A DNA stretch of 64,000 nt, from the NCBI RefSeq assembly GCF_001428895.1, contig NZ_LMJA01000012.1:1313-65312 (forward strand), in the 5' to 3' direction. Under the pieces are notes generated by a model. The model did not search any database. It saw nothing but the letters and a program-made list of their open reading frames with translations, and had not been told where the DNA came from. This DNA is from Mycobacterium sp. Root265. Its GTDB lineage: Bacteria; Actinomycetota; Actinomycetes; Mycobacteriales; Mycobacteriaceae. Shown here piece after piece: positions 51,173-60,936 of the stretch. Each line of letters starts with the position of its first letter. The first letter of the stretch is position 1. The translations under genes and the position numbers were made by a program.

Positions 51173-51913
51173 TCAGATGTGCCGCCCGCCGGTCACTTCG
51201 AGCACGGTGCCGGTCATGTACGAGGACAGATCGGAGGCCAGGAACAGGGCGACGGAGGCGACCTCGCTGGGTTCCCCGGCGCGCGCCATCGGGATCTCGG
51301 CCAGCTTCTGGTCCCAGATACGTTGCGGCATGGCCTCTGTCATCGCCGAGCGGATCAGGCCCGGCTGGATGGCGTTGACCCGGACACCCAGATGGGCCAC
51401 CTCCTTGGCGGCGGCCTTGGTGAGGCCGACGATGCCGGCCTTGGCCGCGGAGTAGTTGGTCTGGCCGATCAGGCCGACCTTGCCCGAGATCGACGAGATG
51501 TTGACGATGGCACCGCTTTTCGCCTCGCGCATGATGTTGGCGGCGAGCCTGGTGCCGTTCCACGACCCCTTCAGGTGCACCGAGACGACCTGGTCGAACT
51601 GCTCCTCGGTCATCTTGCGCATGGTGGCGTCACGGGTGATGCCCGCGTTGTTGACCATGACGTCCAGGCTGCCGAAAGTGTCGACGGCGGCGCGGACGAG
51701 CGCTTCGACCTGGCCGGCATCGGTGACATCGCAACTGACCGCCTTGGCAACGGCCGAACCGCCGAGTGCGGTGACCGCGGCATCGGTTGCCTCCGGATTC
51801 AGGTCACCGAGCACCACCCGGGCGCCCTCGGCGACATACCTTTCGGCGATCGCAAACCCGATTCCCTGTGCACCGCCGGTGATCACCGCGGTCCGACCGT
51901 CAAGCAGACCCAT
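51173..51913 (-). CDS. FabG-like 3-hydroxyacyl-CoA dehydrogenase (SDR)
   Basis: A 246-residue classical [22 protein letters not shown] serine, YSAAK tyrosine/lysine and the [13 protein letters not shown] end. In this operon it probably oxidises 3-hydroxyacyl-CoA before the thiolase. ATG at 51913. First gene of the operon, divergent from the ACAD at 52022. Confidence 0.9.
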   Translation of the reverse strand: MGLLDGRTAVITGGAQGIGFAIAERYVAEGARVVLGDLNPEATDAAVTALGGSAVAKAVSCDVTDAGQVEALVRAAVDTFGSLDVMVNNAGITRDATMRKMTEEQFDQVVSVHLKGSWNGTRLAANIMREAKSGAIVNISSISGKVGLIGQTNYSAAKAGIVGLTKAAAKEVAHLGVRVNAIQPGLIRSAMTEAMPQRIWDQKLAEIPMARAGEPSEVASVALFLASDLSSYMTGTVLEVTGGRHI

Positions 51914-51955
51914 GGGAGCCCATCCCTTCCTGAAGCCCGAACAATTCCAAACATA

Positions 51956-51968
51956 AAATATGATATTT
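51956..51968. promoter_or_regulatory. AT dyad in the divergent SDR/ACAD promoter
   Basis: AAATATGATATTT has perfect 6-bp arms around G, midway between the leftward SDR operon and the rightward ACAD. It may be an operator for the GntR protein at 48091 or simply an AT-rich promoter element. Confidence 0.4.
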
Positions 51969-52021
51969 CTTGTATCAAACCACCCCCCGAGGTGATCGCA
52001 CCAATTCAGGAGAGCCCGCCG

Positions 52022-53215
52022 ATGGCCGACAACGCCAGCGCCGCCGTATCGGACGCAGATTTCGCCGATATCCATGCCGCCACCCGCCAGTTCATCCGTA
52101 ACCAGGTGGTCCCCCGCGAGCTGGAGATCATGTCCGCCGACCGGGTGCCCGACGACATCCGCGACCAGACCAAGAGCATGGGGTTGTTCGGATACGCGAT
52201 CCCGCAGGAATGGGGCGGCCTCGGACTGAACCTGGCCCAGGACGTGGAACTGGCCATGGAATTCGGCTACACCAGCCTCGCGCTGCGGTCGATGTTCGGT
52301 ACCAACAACGGCATCGCCGGTCAGGTGCTGGTCGGTTTCGGCACCGACGAACAGAAATCCCGCTGGCTGGAGCGGATCGCCTCTGGCGACGTCGTCGCCT
52401 CCTTCGCCCTGACCGAGCCCGGCGCCGGCTCCAACCCGGCAGGCCTGCGCACCAAGGCCGTCAAAGACGGTGACGAGTGGGTGATCAACGGGCGCAAGCA
52501 GTACATCACCAACGCTCCGACGGCCGACCTGTTCATCGTGTTCGCCCGCACGCGCCCCGCCGATGCCGACGGACCCGGTATCGCGGTCTTCCTGGTTCCC
52601 GCGGACGCGCCCGGCATCGAGGTCGGCGCGAAGGACGCCAAGATGGGCCAGGAGGGCGCCTGGACCGCCGATGTCAGCTTCGACGACGTGCGGGTCGGCC
52701 AGGACACCCTGGTCGGCGGCAGCGAGGACATCGGGTACCGCGCCGCCATGACGTCGCTGGCCCGCGGCCGCGTGCACATCGCGGCGCTGGCCGTCGGCAG
52801 CGCGCAGCGTGCCCTCGACGAGTCGGTGGCCTACGCCGCGACCGCCACCCAGGGCGGCACCCCGATCGGCAATTTCCAACTGGTGCAGGCGATGCTCGCC
52901 GACCAGCAGACCGGCGTGATGGCCGGGCGCGCGCTGGTCCGGGAGGCCGCCCGGCTGTGGGTGACCGACGAGGACCGGCGCATCGCACCGTCATCGGCGA
53001 AACTGTTCTGCACCGAAATGGCGGGCAATGTAGCCGACCTCGCCGTCCAGATCCACGGTGGCAGTGGCTACATGCGCGAGGTGGCGGTCGAGCGCATCTA
53101 CCGCGAGGTGCGTTTGCTGCGCCTCTATGAGGGCACCAGCGAGATCCAGCGCCTCATCATCGGGGGCGGCCTGGTCAAGGCCGCCCAGCGGCGCGTCTCG
53201 AATCAGGCGATATAG
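52022..53215 (+). CDS. Acyl-CoA dehydrogenase (divergent)
   Basis: A 397-residue ACAD with [42 protein letters not shown] and the canonical base in [14 protein letters not shown] at 52022 follows GGAGAG. It is divergent from the SDR/thiolase/ACAD operon, so the two ACADs could be co-induced and cover different chain types. Confidence 0.91.
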   Translation: MADNASAAVSDADFADIHAATRQFIRNQVVPRELEIMSADRVPDDIRDQTKSMGLFGYAIPQEWGGLGLNLAQDVELAMEFGYTSLALRSMFGTNNGIAGQVLVGFGTDEQKSRWLERIASGDVVASFALTEPGAGSNPAGLRTKAVKDGDEWVINGRKQYITNAPTADLFIVFARTRPADADGPGIAVFLVPADAPGIEVGAKDAKMGQEGAWTADVSFDDVRVGQDTLVGGSEDIGYRAAMTSLARGRVHIAALAVGSAQRALDESVAYAATATQGGTPIGNFQLVQAMLADQQTGVMAGRALVREAARLWVTDEDRRIAPSSAKLFCTEMAGNVADLAVQIHGGSGYMREVAVERIYREVRLLRLYEGTSEIQRLIIGGGLVKAAQRRVSNQAI

Positions 53216-53655
53216 CGCACGATCGACTCTGCCACCGCTGCAGGCTTTTCCGATCCCTCGATCTCGACGGTGATGGTGACCGTCGACTGGGCAGCGCCCT
53301 CGAGTGCGGTCACATCGGTGACCACGGCGCGGGCCCGCACCTTGGCGCCGACCTTCACCGGGGTGATGAAGCGGACCTTGTTGTATCCATAGTTGACCGC
53401 CAGCGAGATGCCCTCCACCCGGTAGAGCTGGTGGCTGAAATGCGGCAGCAGGGAGAGGGTCAGCAGACCGTGGGCAATGGTTCCACCGAACGGCCCGTCG
53501 GCGGCACGTTCGGGATCGACGTGGATCCACTGGTGATCTTCGGTGGCTTCGGCAAATTTGTTCACCCGGTCCTGGCCGATCTCCAGCCACTCCGTCGGCC
53601 CCAACTCGGCGCCCTTGGCCCCCACCAGCTCATCGAGATTCTTGAAAACCTTCAC
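53203..53655 (-). CDS. MaoC-like (R)-enoyl-CoA hydratase
   Basis: A 150-residue hotdog-fold hydratase. Hydratase-2 motif DHQWIHVDPERAADGPFGGTIAHGLLTLSLL holds the Asp/His pair. GTG at 53655 was chosen over the ORF start at 53676 because GGAGGAGG lies just before it. It overlaps the convergent ACAD by 13 bp. It would hydrate the double bond made by ACAD, completing a short beta-oxidation set with the SDR and thiolase. Confidence 0.88.
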   Translation of the reverse strand: MKVFKNLDELVGAKGAELGPTEWLEIGQDRVNKFAEATEDHQWIHVDPERAADGPFGGTIAHGLLTLSLLPHFSHQLYRVEGISLAVNYGYNKVRFITPVKVGAKVRARAVVTDVTALEGAAQSTVTITVEIEGSEKPAAVAESIVRYIA

Positions 53656-54068
53656 CGTTCCTCCTCCGGTCGCCACGTCTATTTTTCACATCCATACATA
53701 GCGCCTCGATCGCGGGAGCCGGTCACCGGGTCCGCGATCGCGGGATCGACGTGACCTTGAAAACGTAGCGAATGGCGGACACGTTGCCATCTACGTGATC
53801 GATTTAGAAAACTCGTCGGCAGCTGAATAGTATTTGCCACTACTTACGCCGGTGACAATTTTTATGAAGTTAGCCACTATTAACTTCTTACCGACTAAAT
53901 TGCTAGAAACCCACTTGTGCGATGCTGGCAACCTATTGTCAGGCCCGGTAATAAATTGCGGCTGGTATCTCCCCTGGATATGGCGATACTTAACTGCACT
54001 ATTTGAAATTACCTCAGGAACGTACCCGCATGGGGCAACGTTCCGGCAACTGATCGGTGGGCCTGGGA
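53656..54068. other. AT-rich stretch without recognisable genes
   Basis: About 410 bp lacks a convincing gene and is visibly AT-richer than its surroundings: 71 of the 120 bases at 53821-53940 are A or T. Short open frames on both strands here give unfamiliar, compositionally odd peptides. It holds the upstream region of the MaoC gene and of the unknown protein at 54069. Possible meanings: a recent insertion, a regulatory region or an unannotated RNA; nothing distinguishes these by eye. Confidence 0.7.
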
Positions 54069-54818
54069 ATGAGCGTGTCTGTCGCCGAAACCACGTTTCG
54101 TGGACTTCCCGAAAATGCATCGGCCCAGTGGTGGGATCGGGACACCGACTGCACCCTCGTGGTGTCCACTCCGTGGGCGGAGCCGGAACTCTGGGACGAT
54201 TTCATCGACGGTGCTATGCGTAGTTACCGCAAACACGGAGTCGAACGGGCGATCGACCCGAGCGCACTGGCCGACCCCGCCACCACGTCGCTGTTCCTCG
54301 CGGCGATCGACGACTCCGGCCGGGTTGTCGGCGGGGTTCGAGCGCAAGGCCCGTACGGCGGTGCCGACGAAAGCCATGCGACGGTGGAATGGGCCGGACA
54401 GCCCGCCCTTCCCCTCGTGCGCAAAATGATCGACGACCGCGTTCCGTTCGGCGTCGTCGAGATCAAGACCGCATGGACCGACGACGGATTTGCGCGCAGC
54501 CGTGCGCTCACGCCGGTACTCGCCCGTATGCCCCTGCACGCCACCCTCGTCCTCGGCGCCAAGTTCGCCATGGCGACCGCGGCGGCACATGTTCTGGATC
54601 GCTGGCGATCCTCGGGCGGCGTGGTTGCCGACCGTATCCCGGCCACACCGTATCCCGACGAGCGGTACGAGACCAAGATGATGTGGTGGGACCAGGCCGA
54701 GTTCACCAGAACCGCTGACCCGCAACAGATTATCGCCACCCGCGCCGAGGCACGCGTGTTGCTGCCGCTGCTCGACGAAGTCGGCGCGCTGGGCGGGACG
54801 GCCGAGTCCGGGTTGTAA
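54069..54818 (+). CDS. Conserved-looking protein of unknown function
   Basis: A soluble protein of about 249 residues not recognised with certainty. The middle has WDDFIDGAMRSYRKHG and IDDSGRVVGGVRAQGPYG, followed by alternating strands and helices. The pattern is loosely reminiscent of N-acyltransferase (GNAT/autoinducer-synthase-like) folds, which is a weak guess. Codon use is normal for the window. ATG at 54069 or GTG at 54057. It sits 185 bp before the diguanylate cyclase gene. Confidence 0.7.
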   Translation: MSVSVAETTFRGLPENASAQWWDRDTDCTLVVSTPWAEPELWDDFIDGAMRSYRKHGVERAIDPSALADPATTSLFLAAIDDSGRVVGGVRAQGPYGGADESHATVEWAGQPALPLVRKMIDDRVPFGVVEIKTAWTDDGFARSRALTPVLARMPLHATLVLGAKFAMATAAAHVLDRWRSSGGVVADRIPATPYPDERYETKMMWWDQAEFTRTADPQQIIATRAEARVLLPLLDEVGALGGTAESGL

Positions 54819-55003
54819 CCGGCAGCCCGGCGCGCACGCGGCCGCACCGAATACCGCTCAGATAACGAATCGTCTGACCCATGGGATGTCACGAATCAAA
54901 GGCGGCGTCTGGAATACACTTTTCGCAGGGCTGACCGGACGCCCGCCGGTGCCCGTGCGTCACAACGCGGCATTGTCAGGTGTCGCCACACAGAGAGGTC
55001 TAG

Positions 55004-56812
55004 GTGCCCCGCAGCCTCGAACTCGTCGTCACCGCGGTCGCCACTCGTCTGATCGCCGTGGACGCCGCCACCGCGACCGGCGTCAGCCAGCAGGTGCTGG
55101 CCGAACTGGTCACCTACTTCGATGTCGATTCCGGCTTCCTGCGGCACAACGACCACGACATTCACGCGACCCGGCTCATCGCCGAGTGGCCTCCCCGCAC
55201 CCCGGAGGTCCAGCCCGACCCCCACCAGCTCGTGTACTTCGTCGACGCGGACCCGGTTTTCGCCGTGGCCGAACGGCTCAAGGAGCCGGCGGTGTTCCGG
55301 CCCGCCGACAGCGGGAGCATCCCGACCACCACGATGGCCTGTGTGCCACTGCTGTCCGGCGACGTGACCACCGGGGTGATCGGCCTCGCCAAGGCCGGCG
55401 ACCGGGATTGGACCGCCGAGGAACTCAACGCCCTGGCGGCCATCGCGTCACTCTTCGCCCAGGTGCAGGCCCGCGTGTACGCCGAGGACCGACTGCGCTT
55501 CCTGGCCGAGCACGACGACCTCACCGGACTGCACAACCGCCGTGCCTTGATGGCCCACTTGGACGAACGCCTCAAGCCGGGTAGCCCCGGGCCGGTCACC
55601 GCCCTGTTCTTCGACCTGGACCGCCTCAAGGCGATCAACGACTACCTCGGGCACTCCGCCGGCGATCGTTTCATCCGGGTGCTCGCCGAGCGGCTCGCGC
55701 TGGCCGCAGGGCCCAGCATGATCGCCCGCCTCGGCGGTGACGAATTCGTGGTGGTCCCCGAGGTCCCCACCGATGGCCCGGTGGCCGAGGAACTCGCCCA
55801 CCGGCTGCAGTCCGTGCTCTCCCGGCGCGTTCCGATCGACGGCGAGATGGTGACCCGCACGGTCAGCATCGGTGTCGCCGTGGGCATCCCCGGTCAAGAG
55901 ACCACCTCGGACCTGCTGCGCCATGCCGACCAGGCTGTGCTCACCGCCAAGAACACCGGCGGCAACCAGGTGACCGTCTACTCCGACGCGATATCGCTGG
56001 AGAACGAGTTCCGCAACGACATCGAGCTGCACCTACAGAGCGTGATCGAGACCGGCGCGCTGTTCCTGCGCTATCTGCCCGAGGTCGATATGCGCACCGG
56101 GAAGGTTCTCGCGACCGAGGCGCTGGTCCGCTGGCAGCACCCCACCCGCGGCCTGCTTGCCCCGGACGCGTTCATCGGCGTCGCCGAATCCATCAATCTG
56201 GCAGGCGAGCTGGGACGTTGGGTGATGCGTACGGCGTGCGCGGAGTTCGCGCGCTGGCGGGCCAACGGCGTCGGGCTGGACGCGGTGCTGCGGGTGAATG
56301 TGTCCCCGGTGCAGCTCGTCGCGGACGGGTTCGCCGAGTCGGTGGCGGCGATCGTCAACGAGTTCGATCTGCCCCGCGGTTCGGTATGCCTGGAGATCAC
56401 CGAAAGCATTGTGGTGCAGGACATCGACGTCACCCGGATCACGCTGGCCAAGCTTCATGACGTCGGGGTCCAGGTCGCCATCGATGACTTCGGCACCGGC
56501 TACAGCGTGCTGTCGCTGTTGAAATCGCTTCCGGTGGACGCCCTCAAGATCGACAAGAGTTTCGTGCGTGACCTCGGCGCCGACCCCGGCGATCTGGCCA
56601 TCGTGCGGGCGATCATCGCCCTGGCCGAAGCATTCGGCCTGCAGTTGGTGGCCGAGGGTGTGGAGACCGAAACCGCGGCCATCACGTTGCTGCGGCACGG
56701 CTGTCATCGCGCGCAGGGCTTCCTGTTGTCACGCCCGATCTCCGGCGACCAGATGGAGGCCCTGCTGCGCCGCGGCCGGGTGTCGGTGGACTTCTCGGCC
56801 GGTCTGACTTAG
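55004..56812 (+). CDS. GAF-GGDEF-EAL c-di-GMP enzyme
   Basis: A 602-residue protein. A GAF-like sensor (about 1-160) precedes a diguanylate cyclase domain with intact GGDEF (244-248) and a phosphodiesterase domain with EAL (372-374), DDFGTGYS and EGVET. Both activities could be present, as in the mycobacterial bifunctional proteins of the same layout (Rv1354c, DcpA). No RxxD inhibitory site is seen five residues before GGDEF. GTG at 55004. No membrane segment. It has no obvious metabolic tie to its neighbours. Confidence 0.92.
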   Translation: MPRSLELVVTAVATRLIAVDAATATGVSQQVLAELVTYFDVDSGFLRHNDHDIHATRLIAEWPPRTPEVQPDPHQLVYFVDADPVFAVAERLKEPAVFRPADSGSIPTTTMACVPLLSGDVTTGVIGLAKAGDRDWTAEELNALAAIASLFAQVQARVYAEDRLRFLAEHDDLTGLHNRRALMAHLDERLKPGSPGPVTALFFDLDRLKAINDYLGHSAGDRFIRVLAERLALAAGPSMIARLGGDEFVVVPEVPTDGPVAEELAHRLQSVLSRRVPIDGEMVTRTVSIGVAVGIPGQETTSDLLRHADQAVLTAKNTGGNQVTVYSDAISLENEFRNDIELHLQSVIETGALFLRYLPEVDMRTGKVLATEALVRWQHPTRGLLAPDAFIGVAESINLAGELGRWVMRTACAEFARWRANGVGLDAVLRVNVSPVQLVADGFAESVAAIVNEFDLPRGSVCLEITESIVVQDIDVTRITLAKLHDVGVQVAIDDFGTGYSVLSLLKSLPVDALKIDKSFVRDLGADPGDLAIVRAIIALAEAFGLQLVAEGVETETAAITLLRHGCHRAQGFLLSRPISGDQMEALLRRGRVSVDFSAGLT

Positions 56813-57600
56813 ACGGAATTCATCTCGGCGGCGGGCACATCGGCCGTGCTGAGCACCTCGACGCGGCCGAACCGGCTGGCCGTCAACCCCACGAGCGCGA
56901 TACGGCTGTCGGTATCAAGGATCCGGGGGTCGGGTGGGGCGGGCCGCTCGGAGGTCACCGCGATGCCGACGCGGGCGCGCACCGCCCACGGGCCGTCCGG
57001 GGAGTCGACCACGACACCGACGATGCGGCCCTCCTCGAACACGATGCGCTGCAGCCGATGGTCGTCGTACACGTCGATGTCCCGGTCTGCCACCAGCGCG
57101 TCGAGCCGGTCGGTGAAGGTGCTTGCGGCAGTTGTCGCCTCATCGAGCGCAGCCACCTGGAACGACTTTCCGTTCGTCGTCCGCATGGTGGTCGTCGGCC
57201 AGTGGTCCACGCGGGTGAACAGCAGTCCGTAGGGCGATGCGATACAGCCCGCTGCCCAGGTGCCCAGCCGCGATCCGACGAAGGTCTCGACCTGCGCACG
57301 GCGGGAGGTGTCGACCTTGACTTCGTGCAGGGCGCGGATCTGCAGCGCGGCGGGATCCCCCGGCAGCATCACCGTCGGGAGCTCTTCGGCGAGCGCATCG
57401 AAGAAGGCCATGGTCTCTGCGTCGGAGACGACGGGCAGCCAGCCGCGGGTGTCGGCGTTGTCCGGGACGGCATCAGGGGCGACATCGGCGCCCGGTAGCG
57501 CGACGAACACGTCGAGCCCGGCGTCCGCTGCCGCGACCGCGCAAGCCAGCCCACCGGGCCCGGCTCCCACCGACACCACATCGACAATCTCGTCCCACAT
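56809..57600 (-). CDS. FAD-dependent oxidoreductase (short)
   Basis: A 263-residue flavoprotein. The N-terminal GAGPGG dinucleotide site (12-17) and a central VRARVGIAV strand suggest an FAD-binding fold like fumarate reductase/ketosteroid dehydrogenase flavoproteins, but it is about half their length, so the substrate domain is reduced. It may be a degenerate or specialised member. It overlaps the stop of the c-di-GMP gene by 4 bp. A dyad lies 8 bp before its ATG. Confidence 0.75.
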   Translation of the reverse strand: MWDEIVDVVSVGAGPGGLACAVAAADAGLDVFVALPGADVAPDAVPDNADTRGWLPVVSDAETMAFFDALAEELPTVMLPGDPAALQIRALHEVKVDTSRRAQVETFVGSRLGTWAAGCIASPYGLLFTRVDHWPTTTMRTTNGKSFQVAALDEATTAASTFTDRLDALVADRDIDVYDDHRLQRIVFEEGRIVGVVVDSPDGPWAVRARVGIAVTSERPAPPDPRILDTDSRIALVGLTASRFGRVEVLSTADVPAAEMNSV

Positions 57601-57607
57601 GCTCCGT

Positions 57608-57623
57608 TATCAACCTTTTGATA
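57608..57623. promoter_or_regulatory. Dyad before the short flavoprotein
   Basis: TATCAACCTTTTGATA has 6-bp arms around CCTT, just upstream of the flavoprotein ATG at 57600. Possible operator or, on the leftward RNA, a leader hairpin. Regulator unknown. Confidence 0.4.
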
Positions 57624-57968
57624 GCTCTGTAACTCTTGCGGCACGCCGGAGACGTTCTCTGGCAATTCTGTCCGCGCTTGTCTTGTGCCGGCTCACATCG
57701 CGCGATGCGACGTTCTCATGACGCGTGGCTACAAGTGTCGCAGTCCGTACGGAGATCCCAAGAACTTTGCCACTGCGGACCGCGGCAAGACCATCAGCCT
57801 ATCACTCACAAAAGCGCCCCGACCTGCGGCGACGGAATAGCGACACCGGCCCGACCCACCCTAGGCCAGTCGCGGCACCGACGGCCGCCACCCAGAGATT
57901 TCACAACCGGCCATTCAGCTGCTACTTATATATCTAAGTTAGACAGCAGATGGAGAGGGCGGGGAGTC
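57624..57968. other. Long upstream region of the ACAD pair
   Basis: About 345 bp without a convincing gene. Near its right end TCTAAGTTAGA (57933-57943) is a perfect dyad 26 bp before the ACAD start and shares the core CTAAGTTAG with the TetR dyad at 2615-2647. Otherwise no structure is evident. Confidence 0.5.
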
Positions 57969-59201
57969 ATGGACCTGAGCTGGTCGAAGGCGGACACGGC
58001 ATTCCGCGACGAGGTGCGACAGTTCCTCGCCGACAAGATGACGCCCGAGATCCAGCGGGCCGGACGCCTGATGACCAGCGTGTACAGCGACCACGAGGCG
58101 AGCCTGGCGTGGCAGGCGATCCTGCATGAACGCGGCTGGGCGGCGCCGGCGTGGCCCGTCGAGTACGGCGGCTGCGACTGGACCCTGACCCAGCACTACA
58201 TCTTCAGCCGTGAATCCCAGCTGGCGGGGGCGCCCACCCTGTCCCCGATGGGTATCCGGATGGTCGCGCACGCGATCGTGAAGTTCGGCACCGCGGAGCA
58301 GAAGGATTTCTACCTGCCCCGCATCCTCACCGGCGAGGTGTTCTTCTGCCAGGGCTACTCCGAGCCCGAAGCGGGATCGGATCTGGCCGCGCTGACCATG
58401 GCCGCCGTTGATGACGGTGACGACCTGGTCTGCACCGGCAGCAAGATATGGACCACCCACGCCACCGAGGCCAACTGGATGTTCGCCCTGGTGCGCACCT
58501 CACGCACCGGCAAGAAGCAGCAGGGCATCACCTTCGTGCTGATCGATATGGCCACCCCCGGAATCGAGATCCGGCCGCTGGTCATGACCTCCGGCGAGGA
58601 GGTGCAGAGCCAGGTGTTCTTCGATGAGGTGCGTGTCCCGAAGGCCAACGTCATCGGCGCCATCGACGACGGCTGGACGGTCGCCAAGTATCTGCTCGAA
58701 TTCGAGCGTGGTGGCGGCGCGACCGCCCCGGCCCTGCAGGTGATGGCCGAGAACATCGCCACCGTGGCCGCCGAGCAACCTGGCCCCGGCGGCGGCCTGT
58801 TGATCGACGATCCCGCTTTCTCCCGCAAGCTGGCCGACGCCCGGATCCGCACCGAGGTGCTGGAGATCCTGGAGTACCGGGTGCTCGCGGCGCTGGCCGG
58901 CGGCGGACATCCCGGCGCGGCCTCCTCGATGCTCAAGGTGATCTCGACCGAGCTGAGCCAGACACTGACCGAACTCGCCATGGAAGCGGCCGGGCCGCGC
59001 GGGCGCGCCTACCAGCCGCACGCGGCCTGCCCGGGCGGGCCGATCGCCGACTTCGAACCGCCGGCCGACGGATACGTCAGCGGCGAGCCGTGGCAGGCCG
59101 TCGCGCCGCTGCGCTACTTCAATGACAGGGCCGGGTCGATCTATGCCGGCAGCAACGAGATTCAACGCAACATCCTCGCCAAAGCAGAGTTGGGACTGTA
59201 A
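57969..59201 (+). CDS. Acyl-CoA dehydrogenase, larger subunit of a second pair
   Basis: A 410-residue ACAD with GYSEPEAGSD (129-138) and KIWTTHATEAN. The usual YEGT glutamate is alanine (IYAGSNEIQRN), and a glutamate in LLEFERGGG (Glu244 or Glu246) is the probable base, as in mycobacterial FadE26-type subunits. Start ATG 57969 behind GGGGAG. The next gene begins at the base after its stop and would be the second subunit. Confidence 0.89.
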   Translation: MDLSWSKADTAFRDEVRQFLADKMTPEIQRAGRLMTSVYSDHEASLAWQAILHERGWAAPAWPVEYGGCDWTLTQHYIFSRESQLAGAPTLSPMGIRMVAHAIVKFGTAEQKDFYLPRILTGEVFFCQGYSEPEAGSDLAALTMAAVDDGDDLVCTGSKIWTTHATEANWMFALVRTSRTGKKQQGITFVLIDMATPGIEIRPLVMTSGEEVQSQVFFDEVRVPKANVIGAIDDGWTVAKYLLEFERGGGATAPALQVMAENIATVAAEQPGPGGGLLIDDPAFSRKLADARIRTEVLEILEYRVLAALAGGGHPGAASSMLKVISTELSQTLTELAMEAAGPRGRAYQPHAACPGGPIADFEPPADGYVSGEPWQAVAPLRYFNDRAGSIYAGSNEIQRNILAKAELGL

Positions 59202-60317
59202 ATGGACTTCACGCTTTCCGACGAGCAGGAGCTGCTGCGCGATGGGCTCGGCAAGTTCCTGTCCACTCGCTACGGCCTGGAATCGAGCCGGGCGGCGGCC
59301 AAACTGGGCCCCGGCTGGCAGCCCGAGATCTGGCGCGCCTTCGCCGAGGACCTCGGCATCCTGGGCGCCGCATTGCCCGAGGAGGTCGGCGGAATCGGCG
59401 GCGGCCCAGTGGAAATCATGGTGATAGCCGAGGCGCTGGGCCATGCGCTGGTGGTCGAGCCCTACGTCGACACCGTCGTGGTGGCCGGCGGCCTGCTGCA
59501 GCGGGCGCAGAGCCCGGTCGCCGATGTCCTGCTGGAGAAGATCGCCGCAGGGCAGGCCATCGTCGCGCTCGCAGCGGCCGAGGCGCAGTCCGGTGACCGC
59601 TGGCAGGACGTCGCCACCTCCGCGCGCGCCGACGGTGATGACTGGGTGCTCGACGGCACCAAGATCCTGGTCCTCAACGCGCCGCTGGCCACGCACCTGC
59701 TGGTCACCGCGGTCACGCCGGCGGGACTGTCGTTGTTCCTGATCGACGTCTCCGACGGCCCGGCCGGCCTGACGCTGCACGGCTACCGCACCGTCGACGA
59801 CCGGCGTGCCGCCGACATCGAGTTGGCCGGCGTGCGCGCCGTGCTGCTGGGCACCGACGGCGGGGCCTGGGAATCGCTGTCCCGGGCCCGCGACGAGGGT
59901 GCCGCCGCGGTGGCCGCCGAGGCCGTCGGGAACATGCGAAAGGTGTTGGCCGACACCGTCGAATACTGCAAGCAACGCCAGCAGTTCGGCACCCCGATCG
60001 GCGCCTTCCAGGCGCTGCAGCACCGCATGGTGGACATGCACATGGAGCTCGAACAGTCGGTGGCCGCCGTCTATCTGGCGGTGCTGAAACTGGAAGCCGA
60101 TCCGCCAGAGCGCGCCCGCGCAGTGTCGGCCGCCAAGGCCACCGTCGGTCGGGCGGCGCGATTCATCGGCCAGAACGCGGTGCAACTGCACGGCGGCATG
60201 GGGATGACCGAAGAACTGGCCATCGGGCACTATTTCAAGCGCCTGACCGCCATCCAGTACGAATTCGGTTCCACCGACCACCATGTCGCGCGGTACGCGG
60301 AGCTGACCCGGCCGTAG
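59202..60317 (+). CDS. Acyl-CoA dehydrogenase, smaller subunit of a second pair
   Basis: A 371-residue ACAD-fold protein, N-terminal DEQELLRDGLGKFL and C-terminal LHGGMGMTEELAIGHYFKR. The shortened middle domain and close packing with the preceding ACAD fit the second subunit of an alpha2-beta2 dehydrogenase for bulky acyl-CoAs, like the 23155/24348 pair. Confidence 0.88.
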   Translation: MDFTLSDEQELLRDGLGKFLSTRYGLESSRAAAKLGPGWQPEIWRAFAEDLGILGAALPEEVGGIGGGPVEIMVIAEALGHALVVEPYVDTVVVAGGLLQRAQSPVADVLLEKIAAGQAIVALAAAEAQSGDRWQDVATSARADGDDWVLDGTKILVLNAPLATHLLVTAVTPAGLSLFLIDVSDGPAGLTLHGYRTVDDRRAADIELAGVRAVLLGTDGGAWESLSRARDEGAAAVAAEAVGNMRKVLADTVEYCKQRQQFGTPIGAFQALQHRMVDMHMELEQSVAAVYLAVLKLEADPPERARAVSAAKATVGRAARFIGQNAVQLHGGMGMTEELAIGHYFKRLTAIQYEFGSTDHHVARYAELTRP

Positions 60318-60320
60318 CCG

Positions 60321-60605
60321 TCATTCGGCGCGCGGTCGGTACTCCCAGCTCGCCCCCGCGGTCAGGGTGCCCGGTTCCAGTTCGGTGCGGCCCGCATCAC
60401 GGATGTGCACGGTCTGCTCCAGTATTTCGTCGGGTTTACCGCCGATGACGATCACCGGATGGTCGTACTCGATGCCGTAGAGCTTCAGTGCCGCATGCAC
60501 GGCGTGCGCGGCCGCCTTACCGCGCGACATCTTGGCGTTCGAATTGACCCTGATGACGAGCCGTCGCTCCGCACCCGCCGCCTCTGCATCGCTGCTGGCA
60601 TCCAT
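60321..60605 (-). CDS. PTH2-fold small protein
   Basis: A 94-residue protein with VIRVNSNAKMSRGKAAAHAVHAALKLYG and HPVIVIGGKPDEI, resembling the peptidyl-tRNA hydrolase 2 fold (GK.AAQ pattern, here GKAAAH). PTH2 recycles peptidyl-tRNA in archaea and eukaryotes; bacterial proteins of this type are mostly uncharacterised, so activity is uncertain. ATG at 60605 was preferred to a start 14 codons upstream. Confidence 0.7.
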   Translation of the reverse strand: MDASSDAEAAGAERRLVIRVNSNAKMSRGKAAAHAVHAALKLYGIEYDHPVIVIGGKPDEILEQTVHIRDAGRTELEPGTLTAGASWEYRPRAE

Positions 60606-60705
60606 GGCCCAGAGTCTAGGGACGCCTCGGCGCGGCACGGTCGTCACCCAACCGCCGCAAGCTTTGCCACAAGCCGTAACACGCGCGCGGTACGCTGAAT
60701 TTCCT

Positions 60706-60936
60706 ATGGGGATCTCGACGCTGACGGTGGCCGCCTACCTGCTGGTGGGCGGGTTTTGTGGCGCCTGGTTCTGGCGGGTCATCCGGTCCACCGGCCACCG
60801 CGCCAACGTCGCCCTGATCGTCGTCAGCGTCGCCTTCGGCGCGCTCTGGCCCGTGATGATGCCCGGCGTCACCGTCTACCGGTGGATGCTGCGGCGTCCC
60901 ATCGAGTTCCGTGAGGACGCCACCGTTTCTCGCTAA
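60706..60936 (+). CDS. Small two-helix membrane protein
   Basis: A 76-residue protein with two hydrophobic helices (LTVAAYLLVGGFCGAWFW and ANVALIVVSVAFGALWPVMM) and a basic tail. Function unknown. Its stop overlaps the FprB-like gene's stop by 3 bp. No clear ribosome site before ATG 60706. Confidence 0.6.
   Translation: MGISTLTVAAYLLVGGFCGAWFWRVIRSTGHRANVALIVVSVAFGALWPVMMPGVTVYRWMLRRPIEFREDATVSR

Noticed and set aside
53791-54223. Open frames of 109 and 129 codons on both strands in the AT-rich stretch
   Set aside because: No start signal, no recognisable domain and overlap with the 54069 gene; treated as non-coding.
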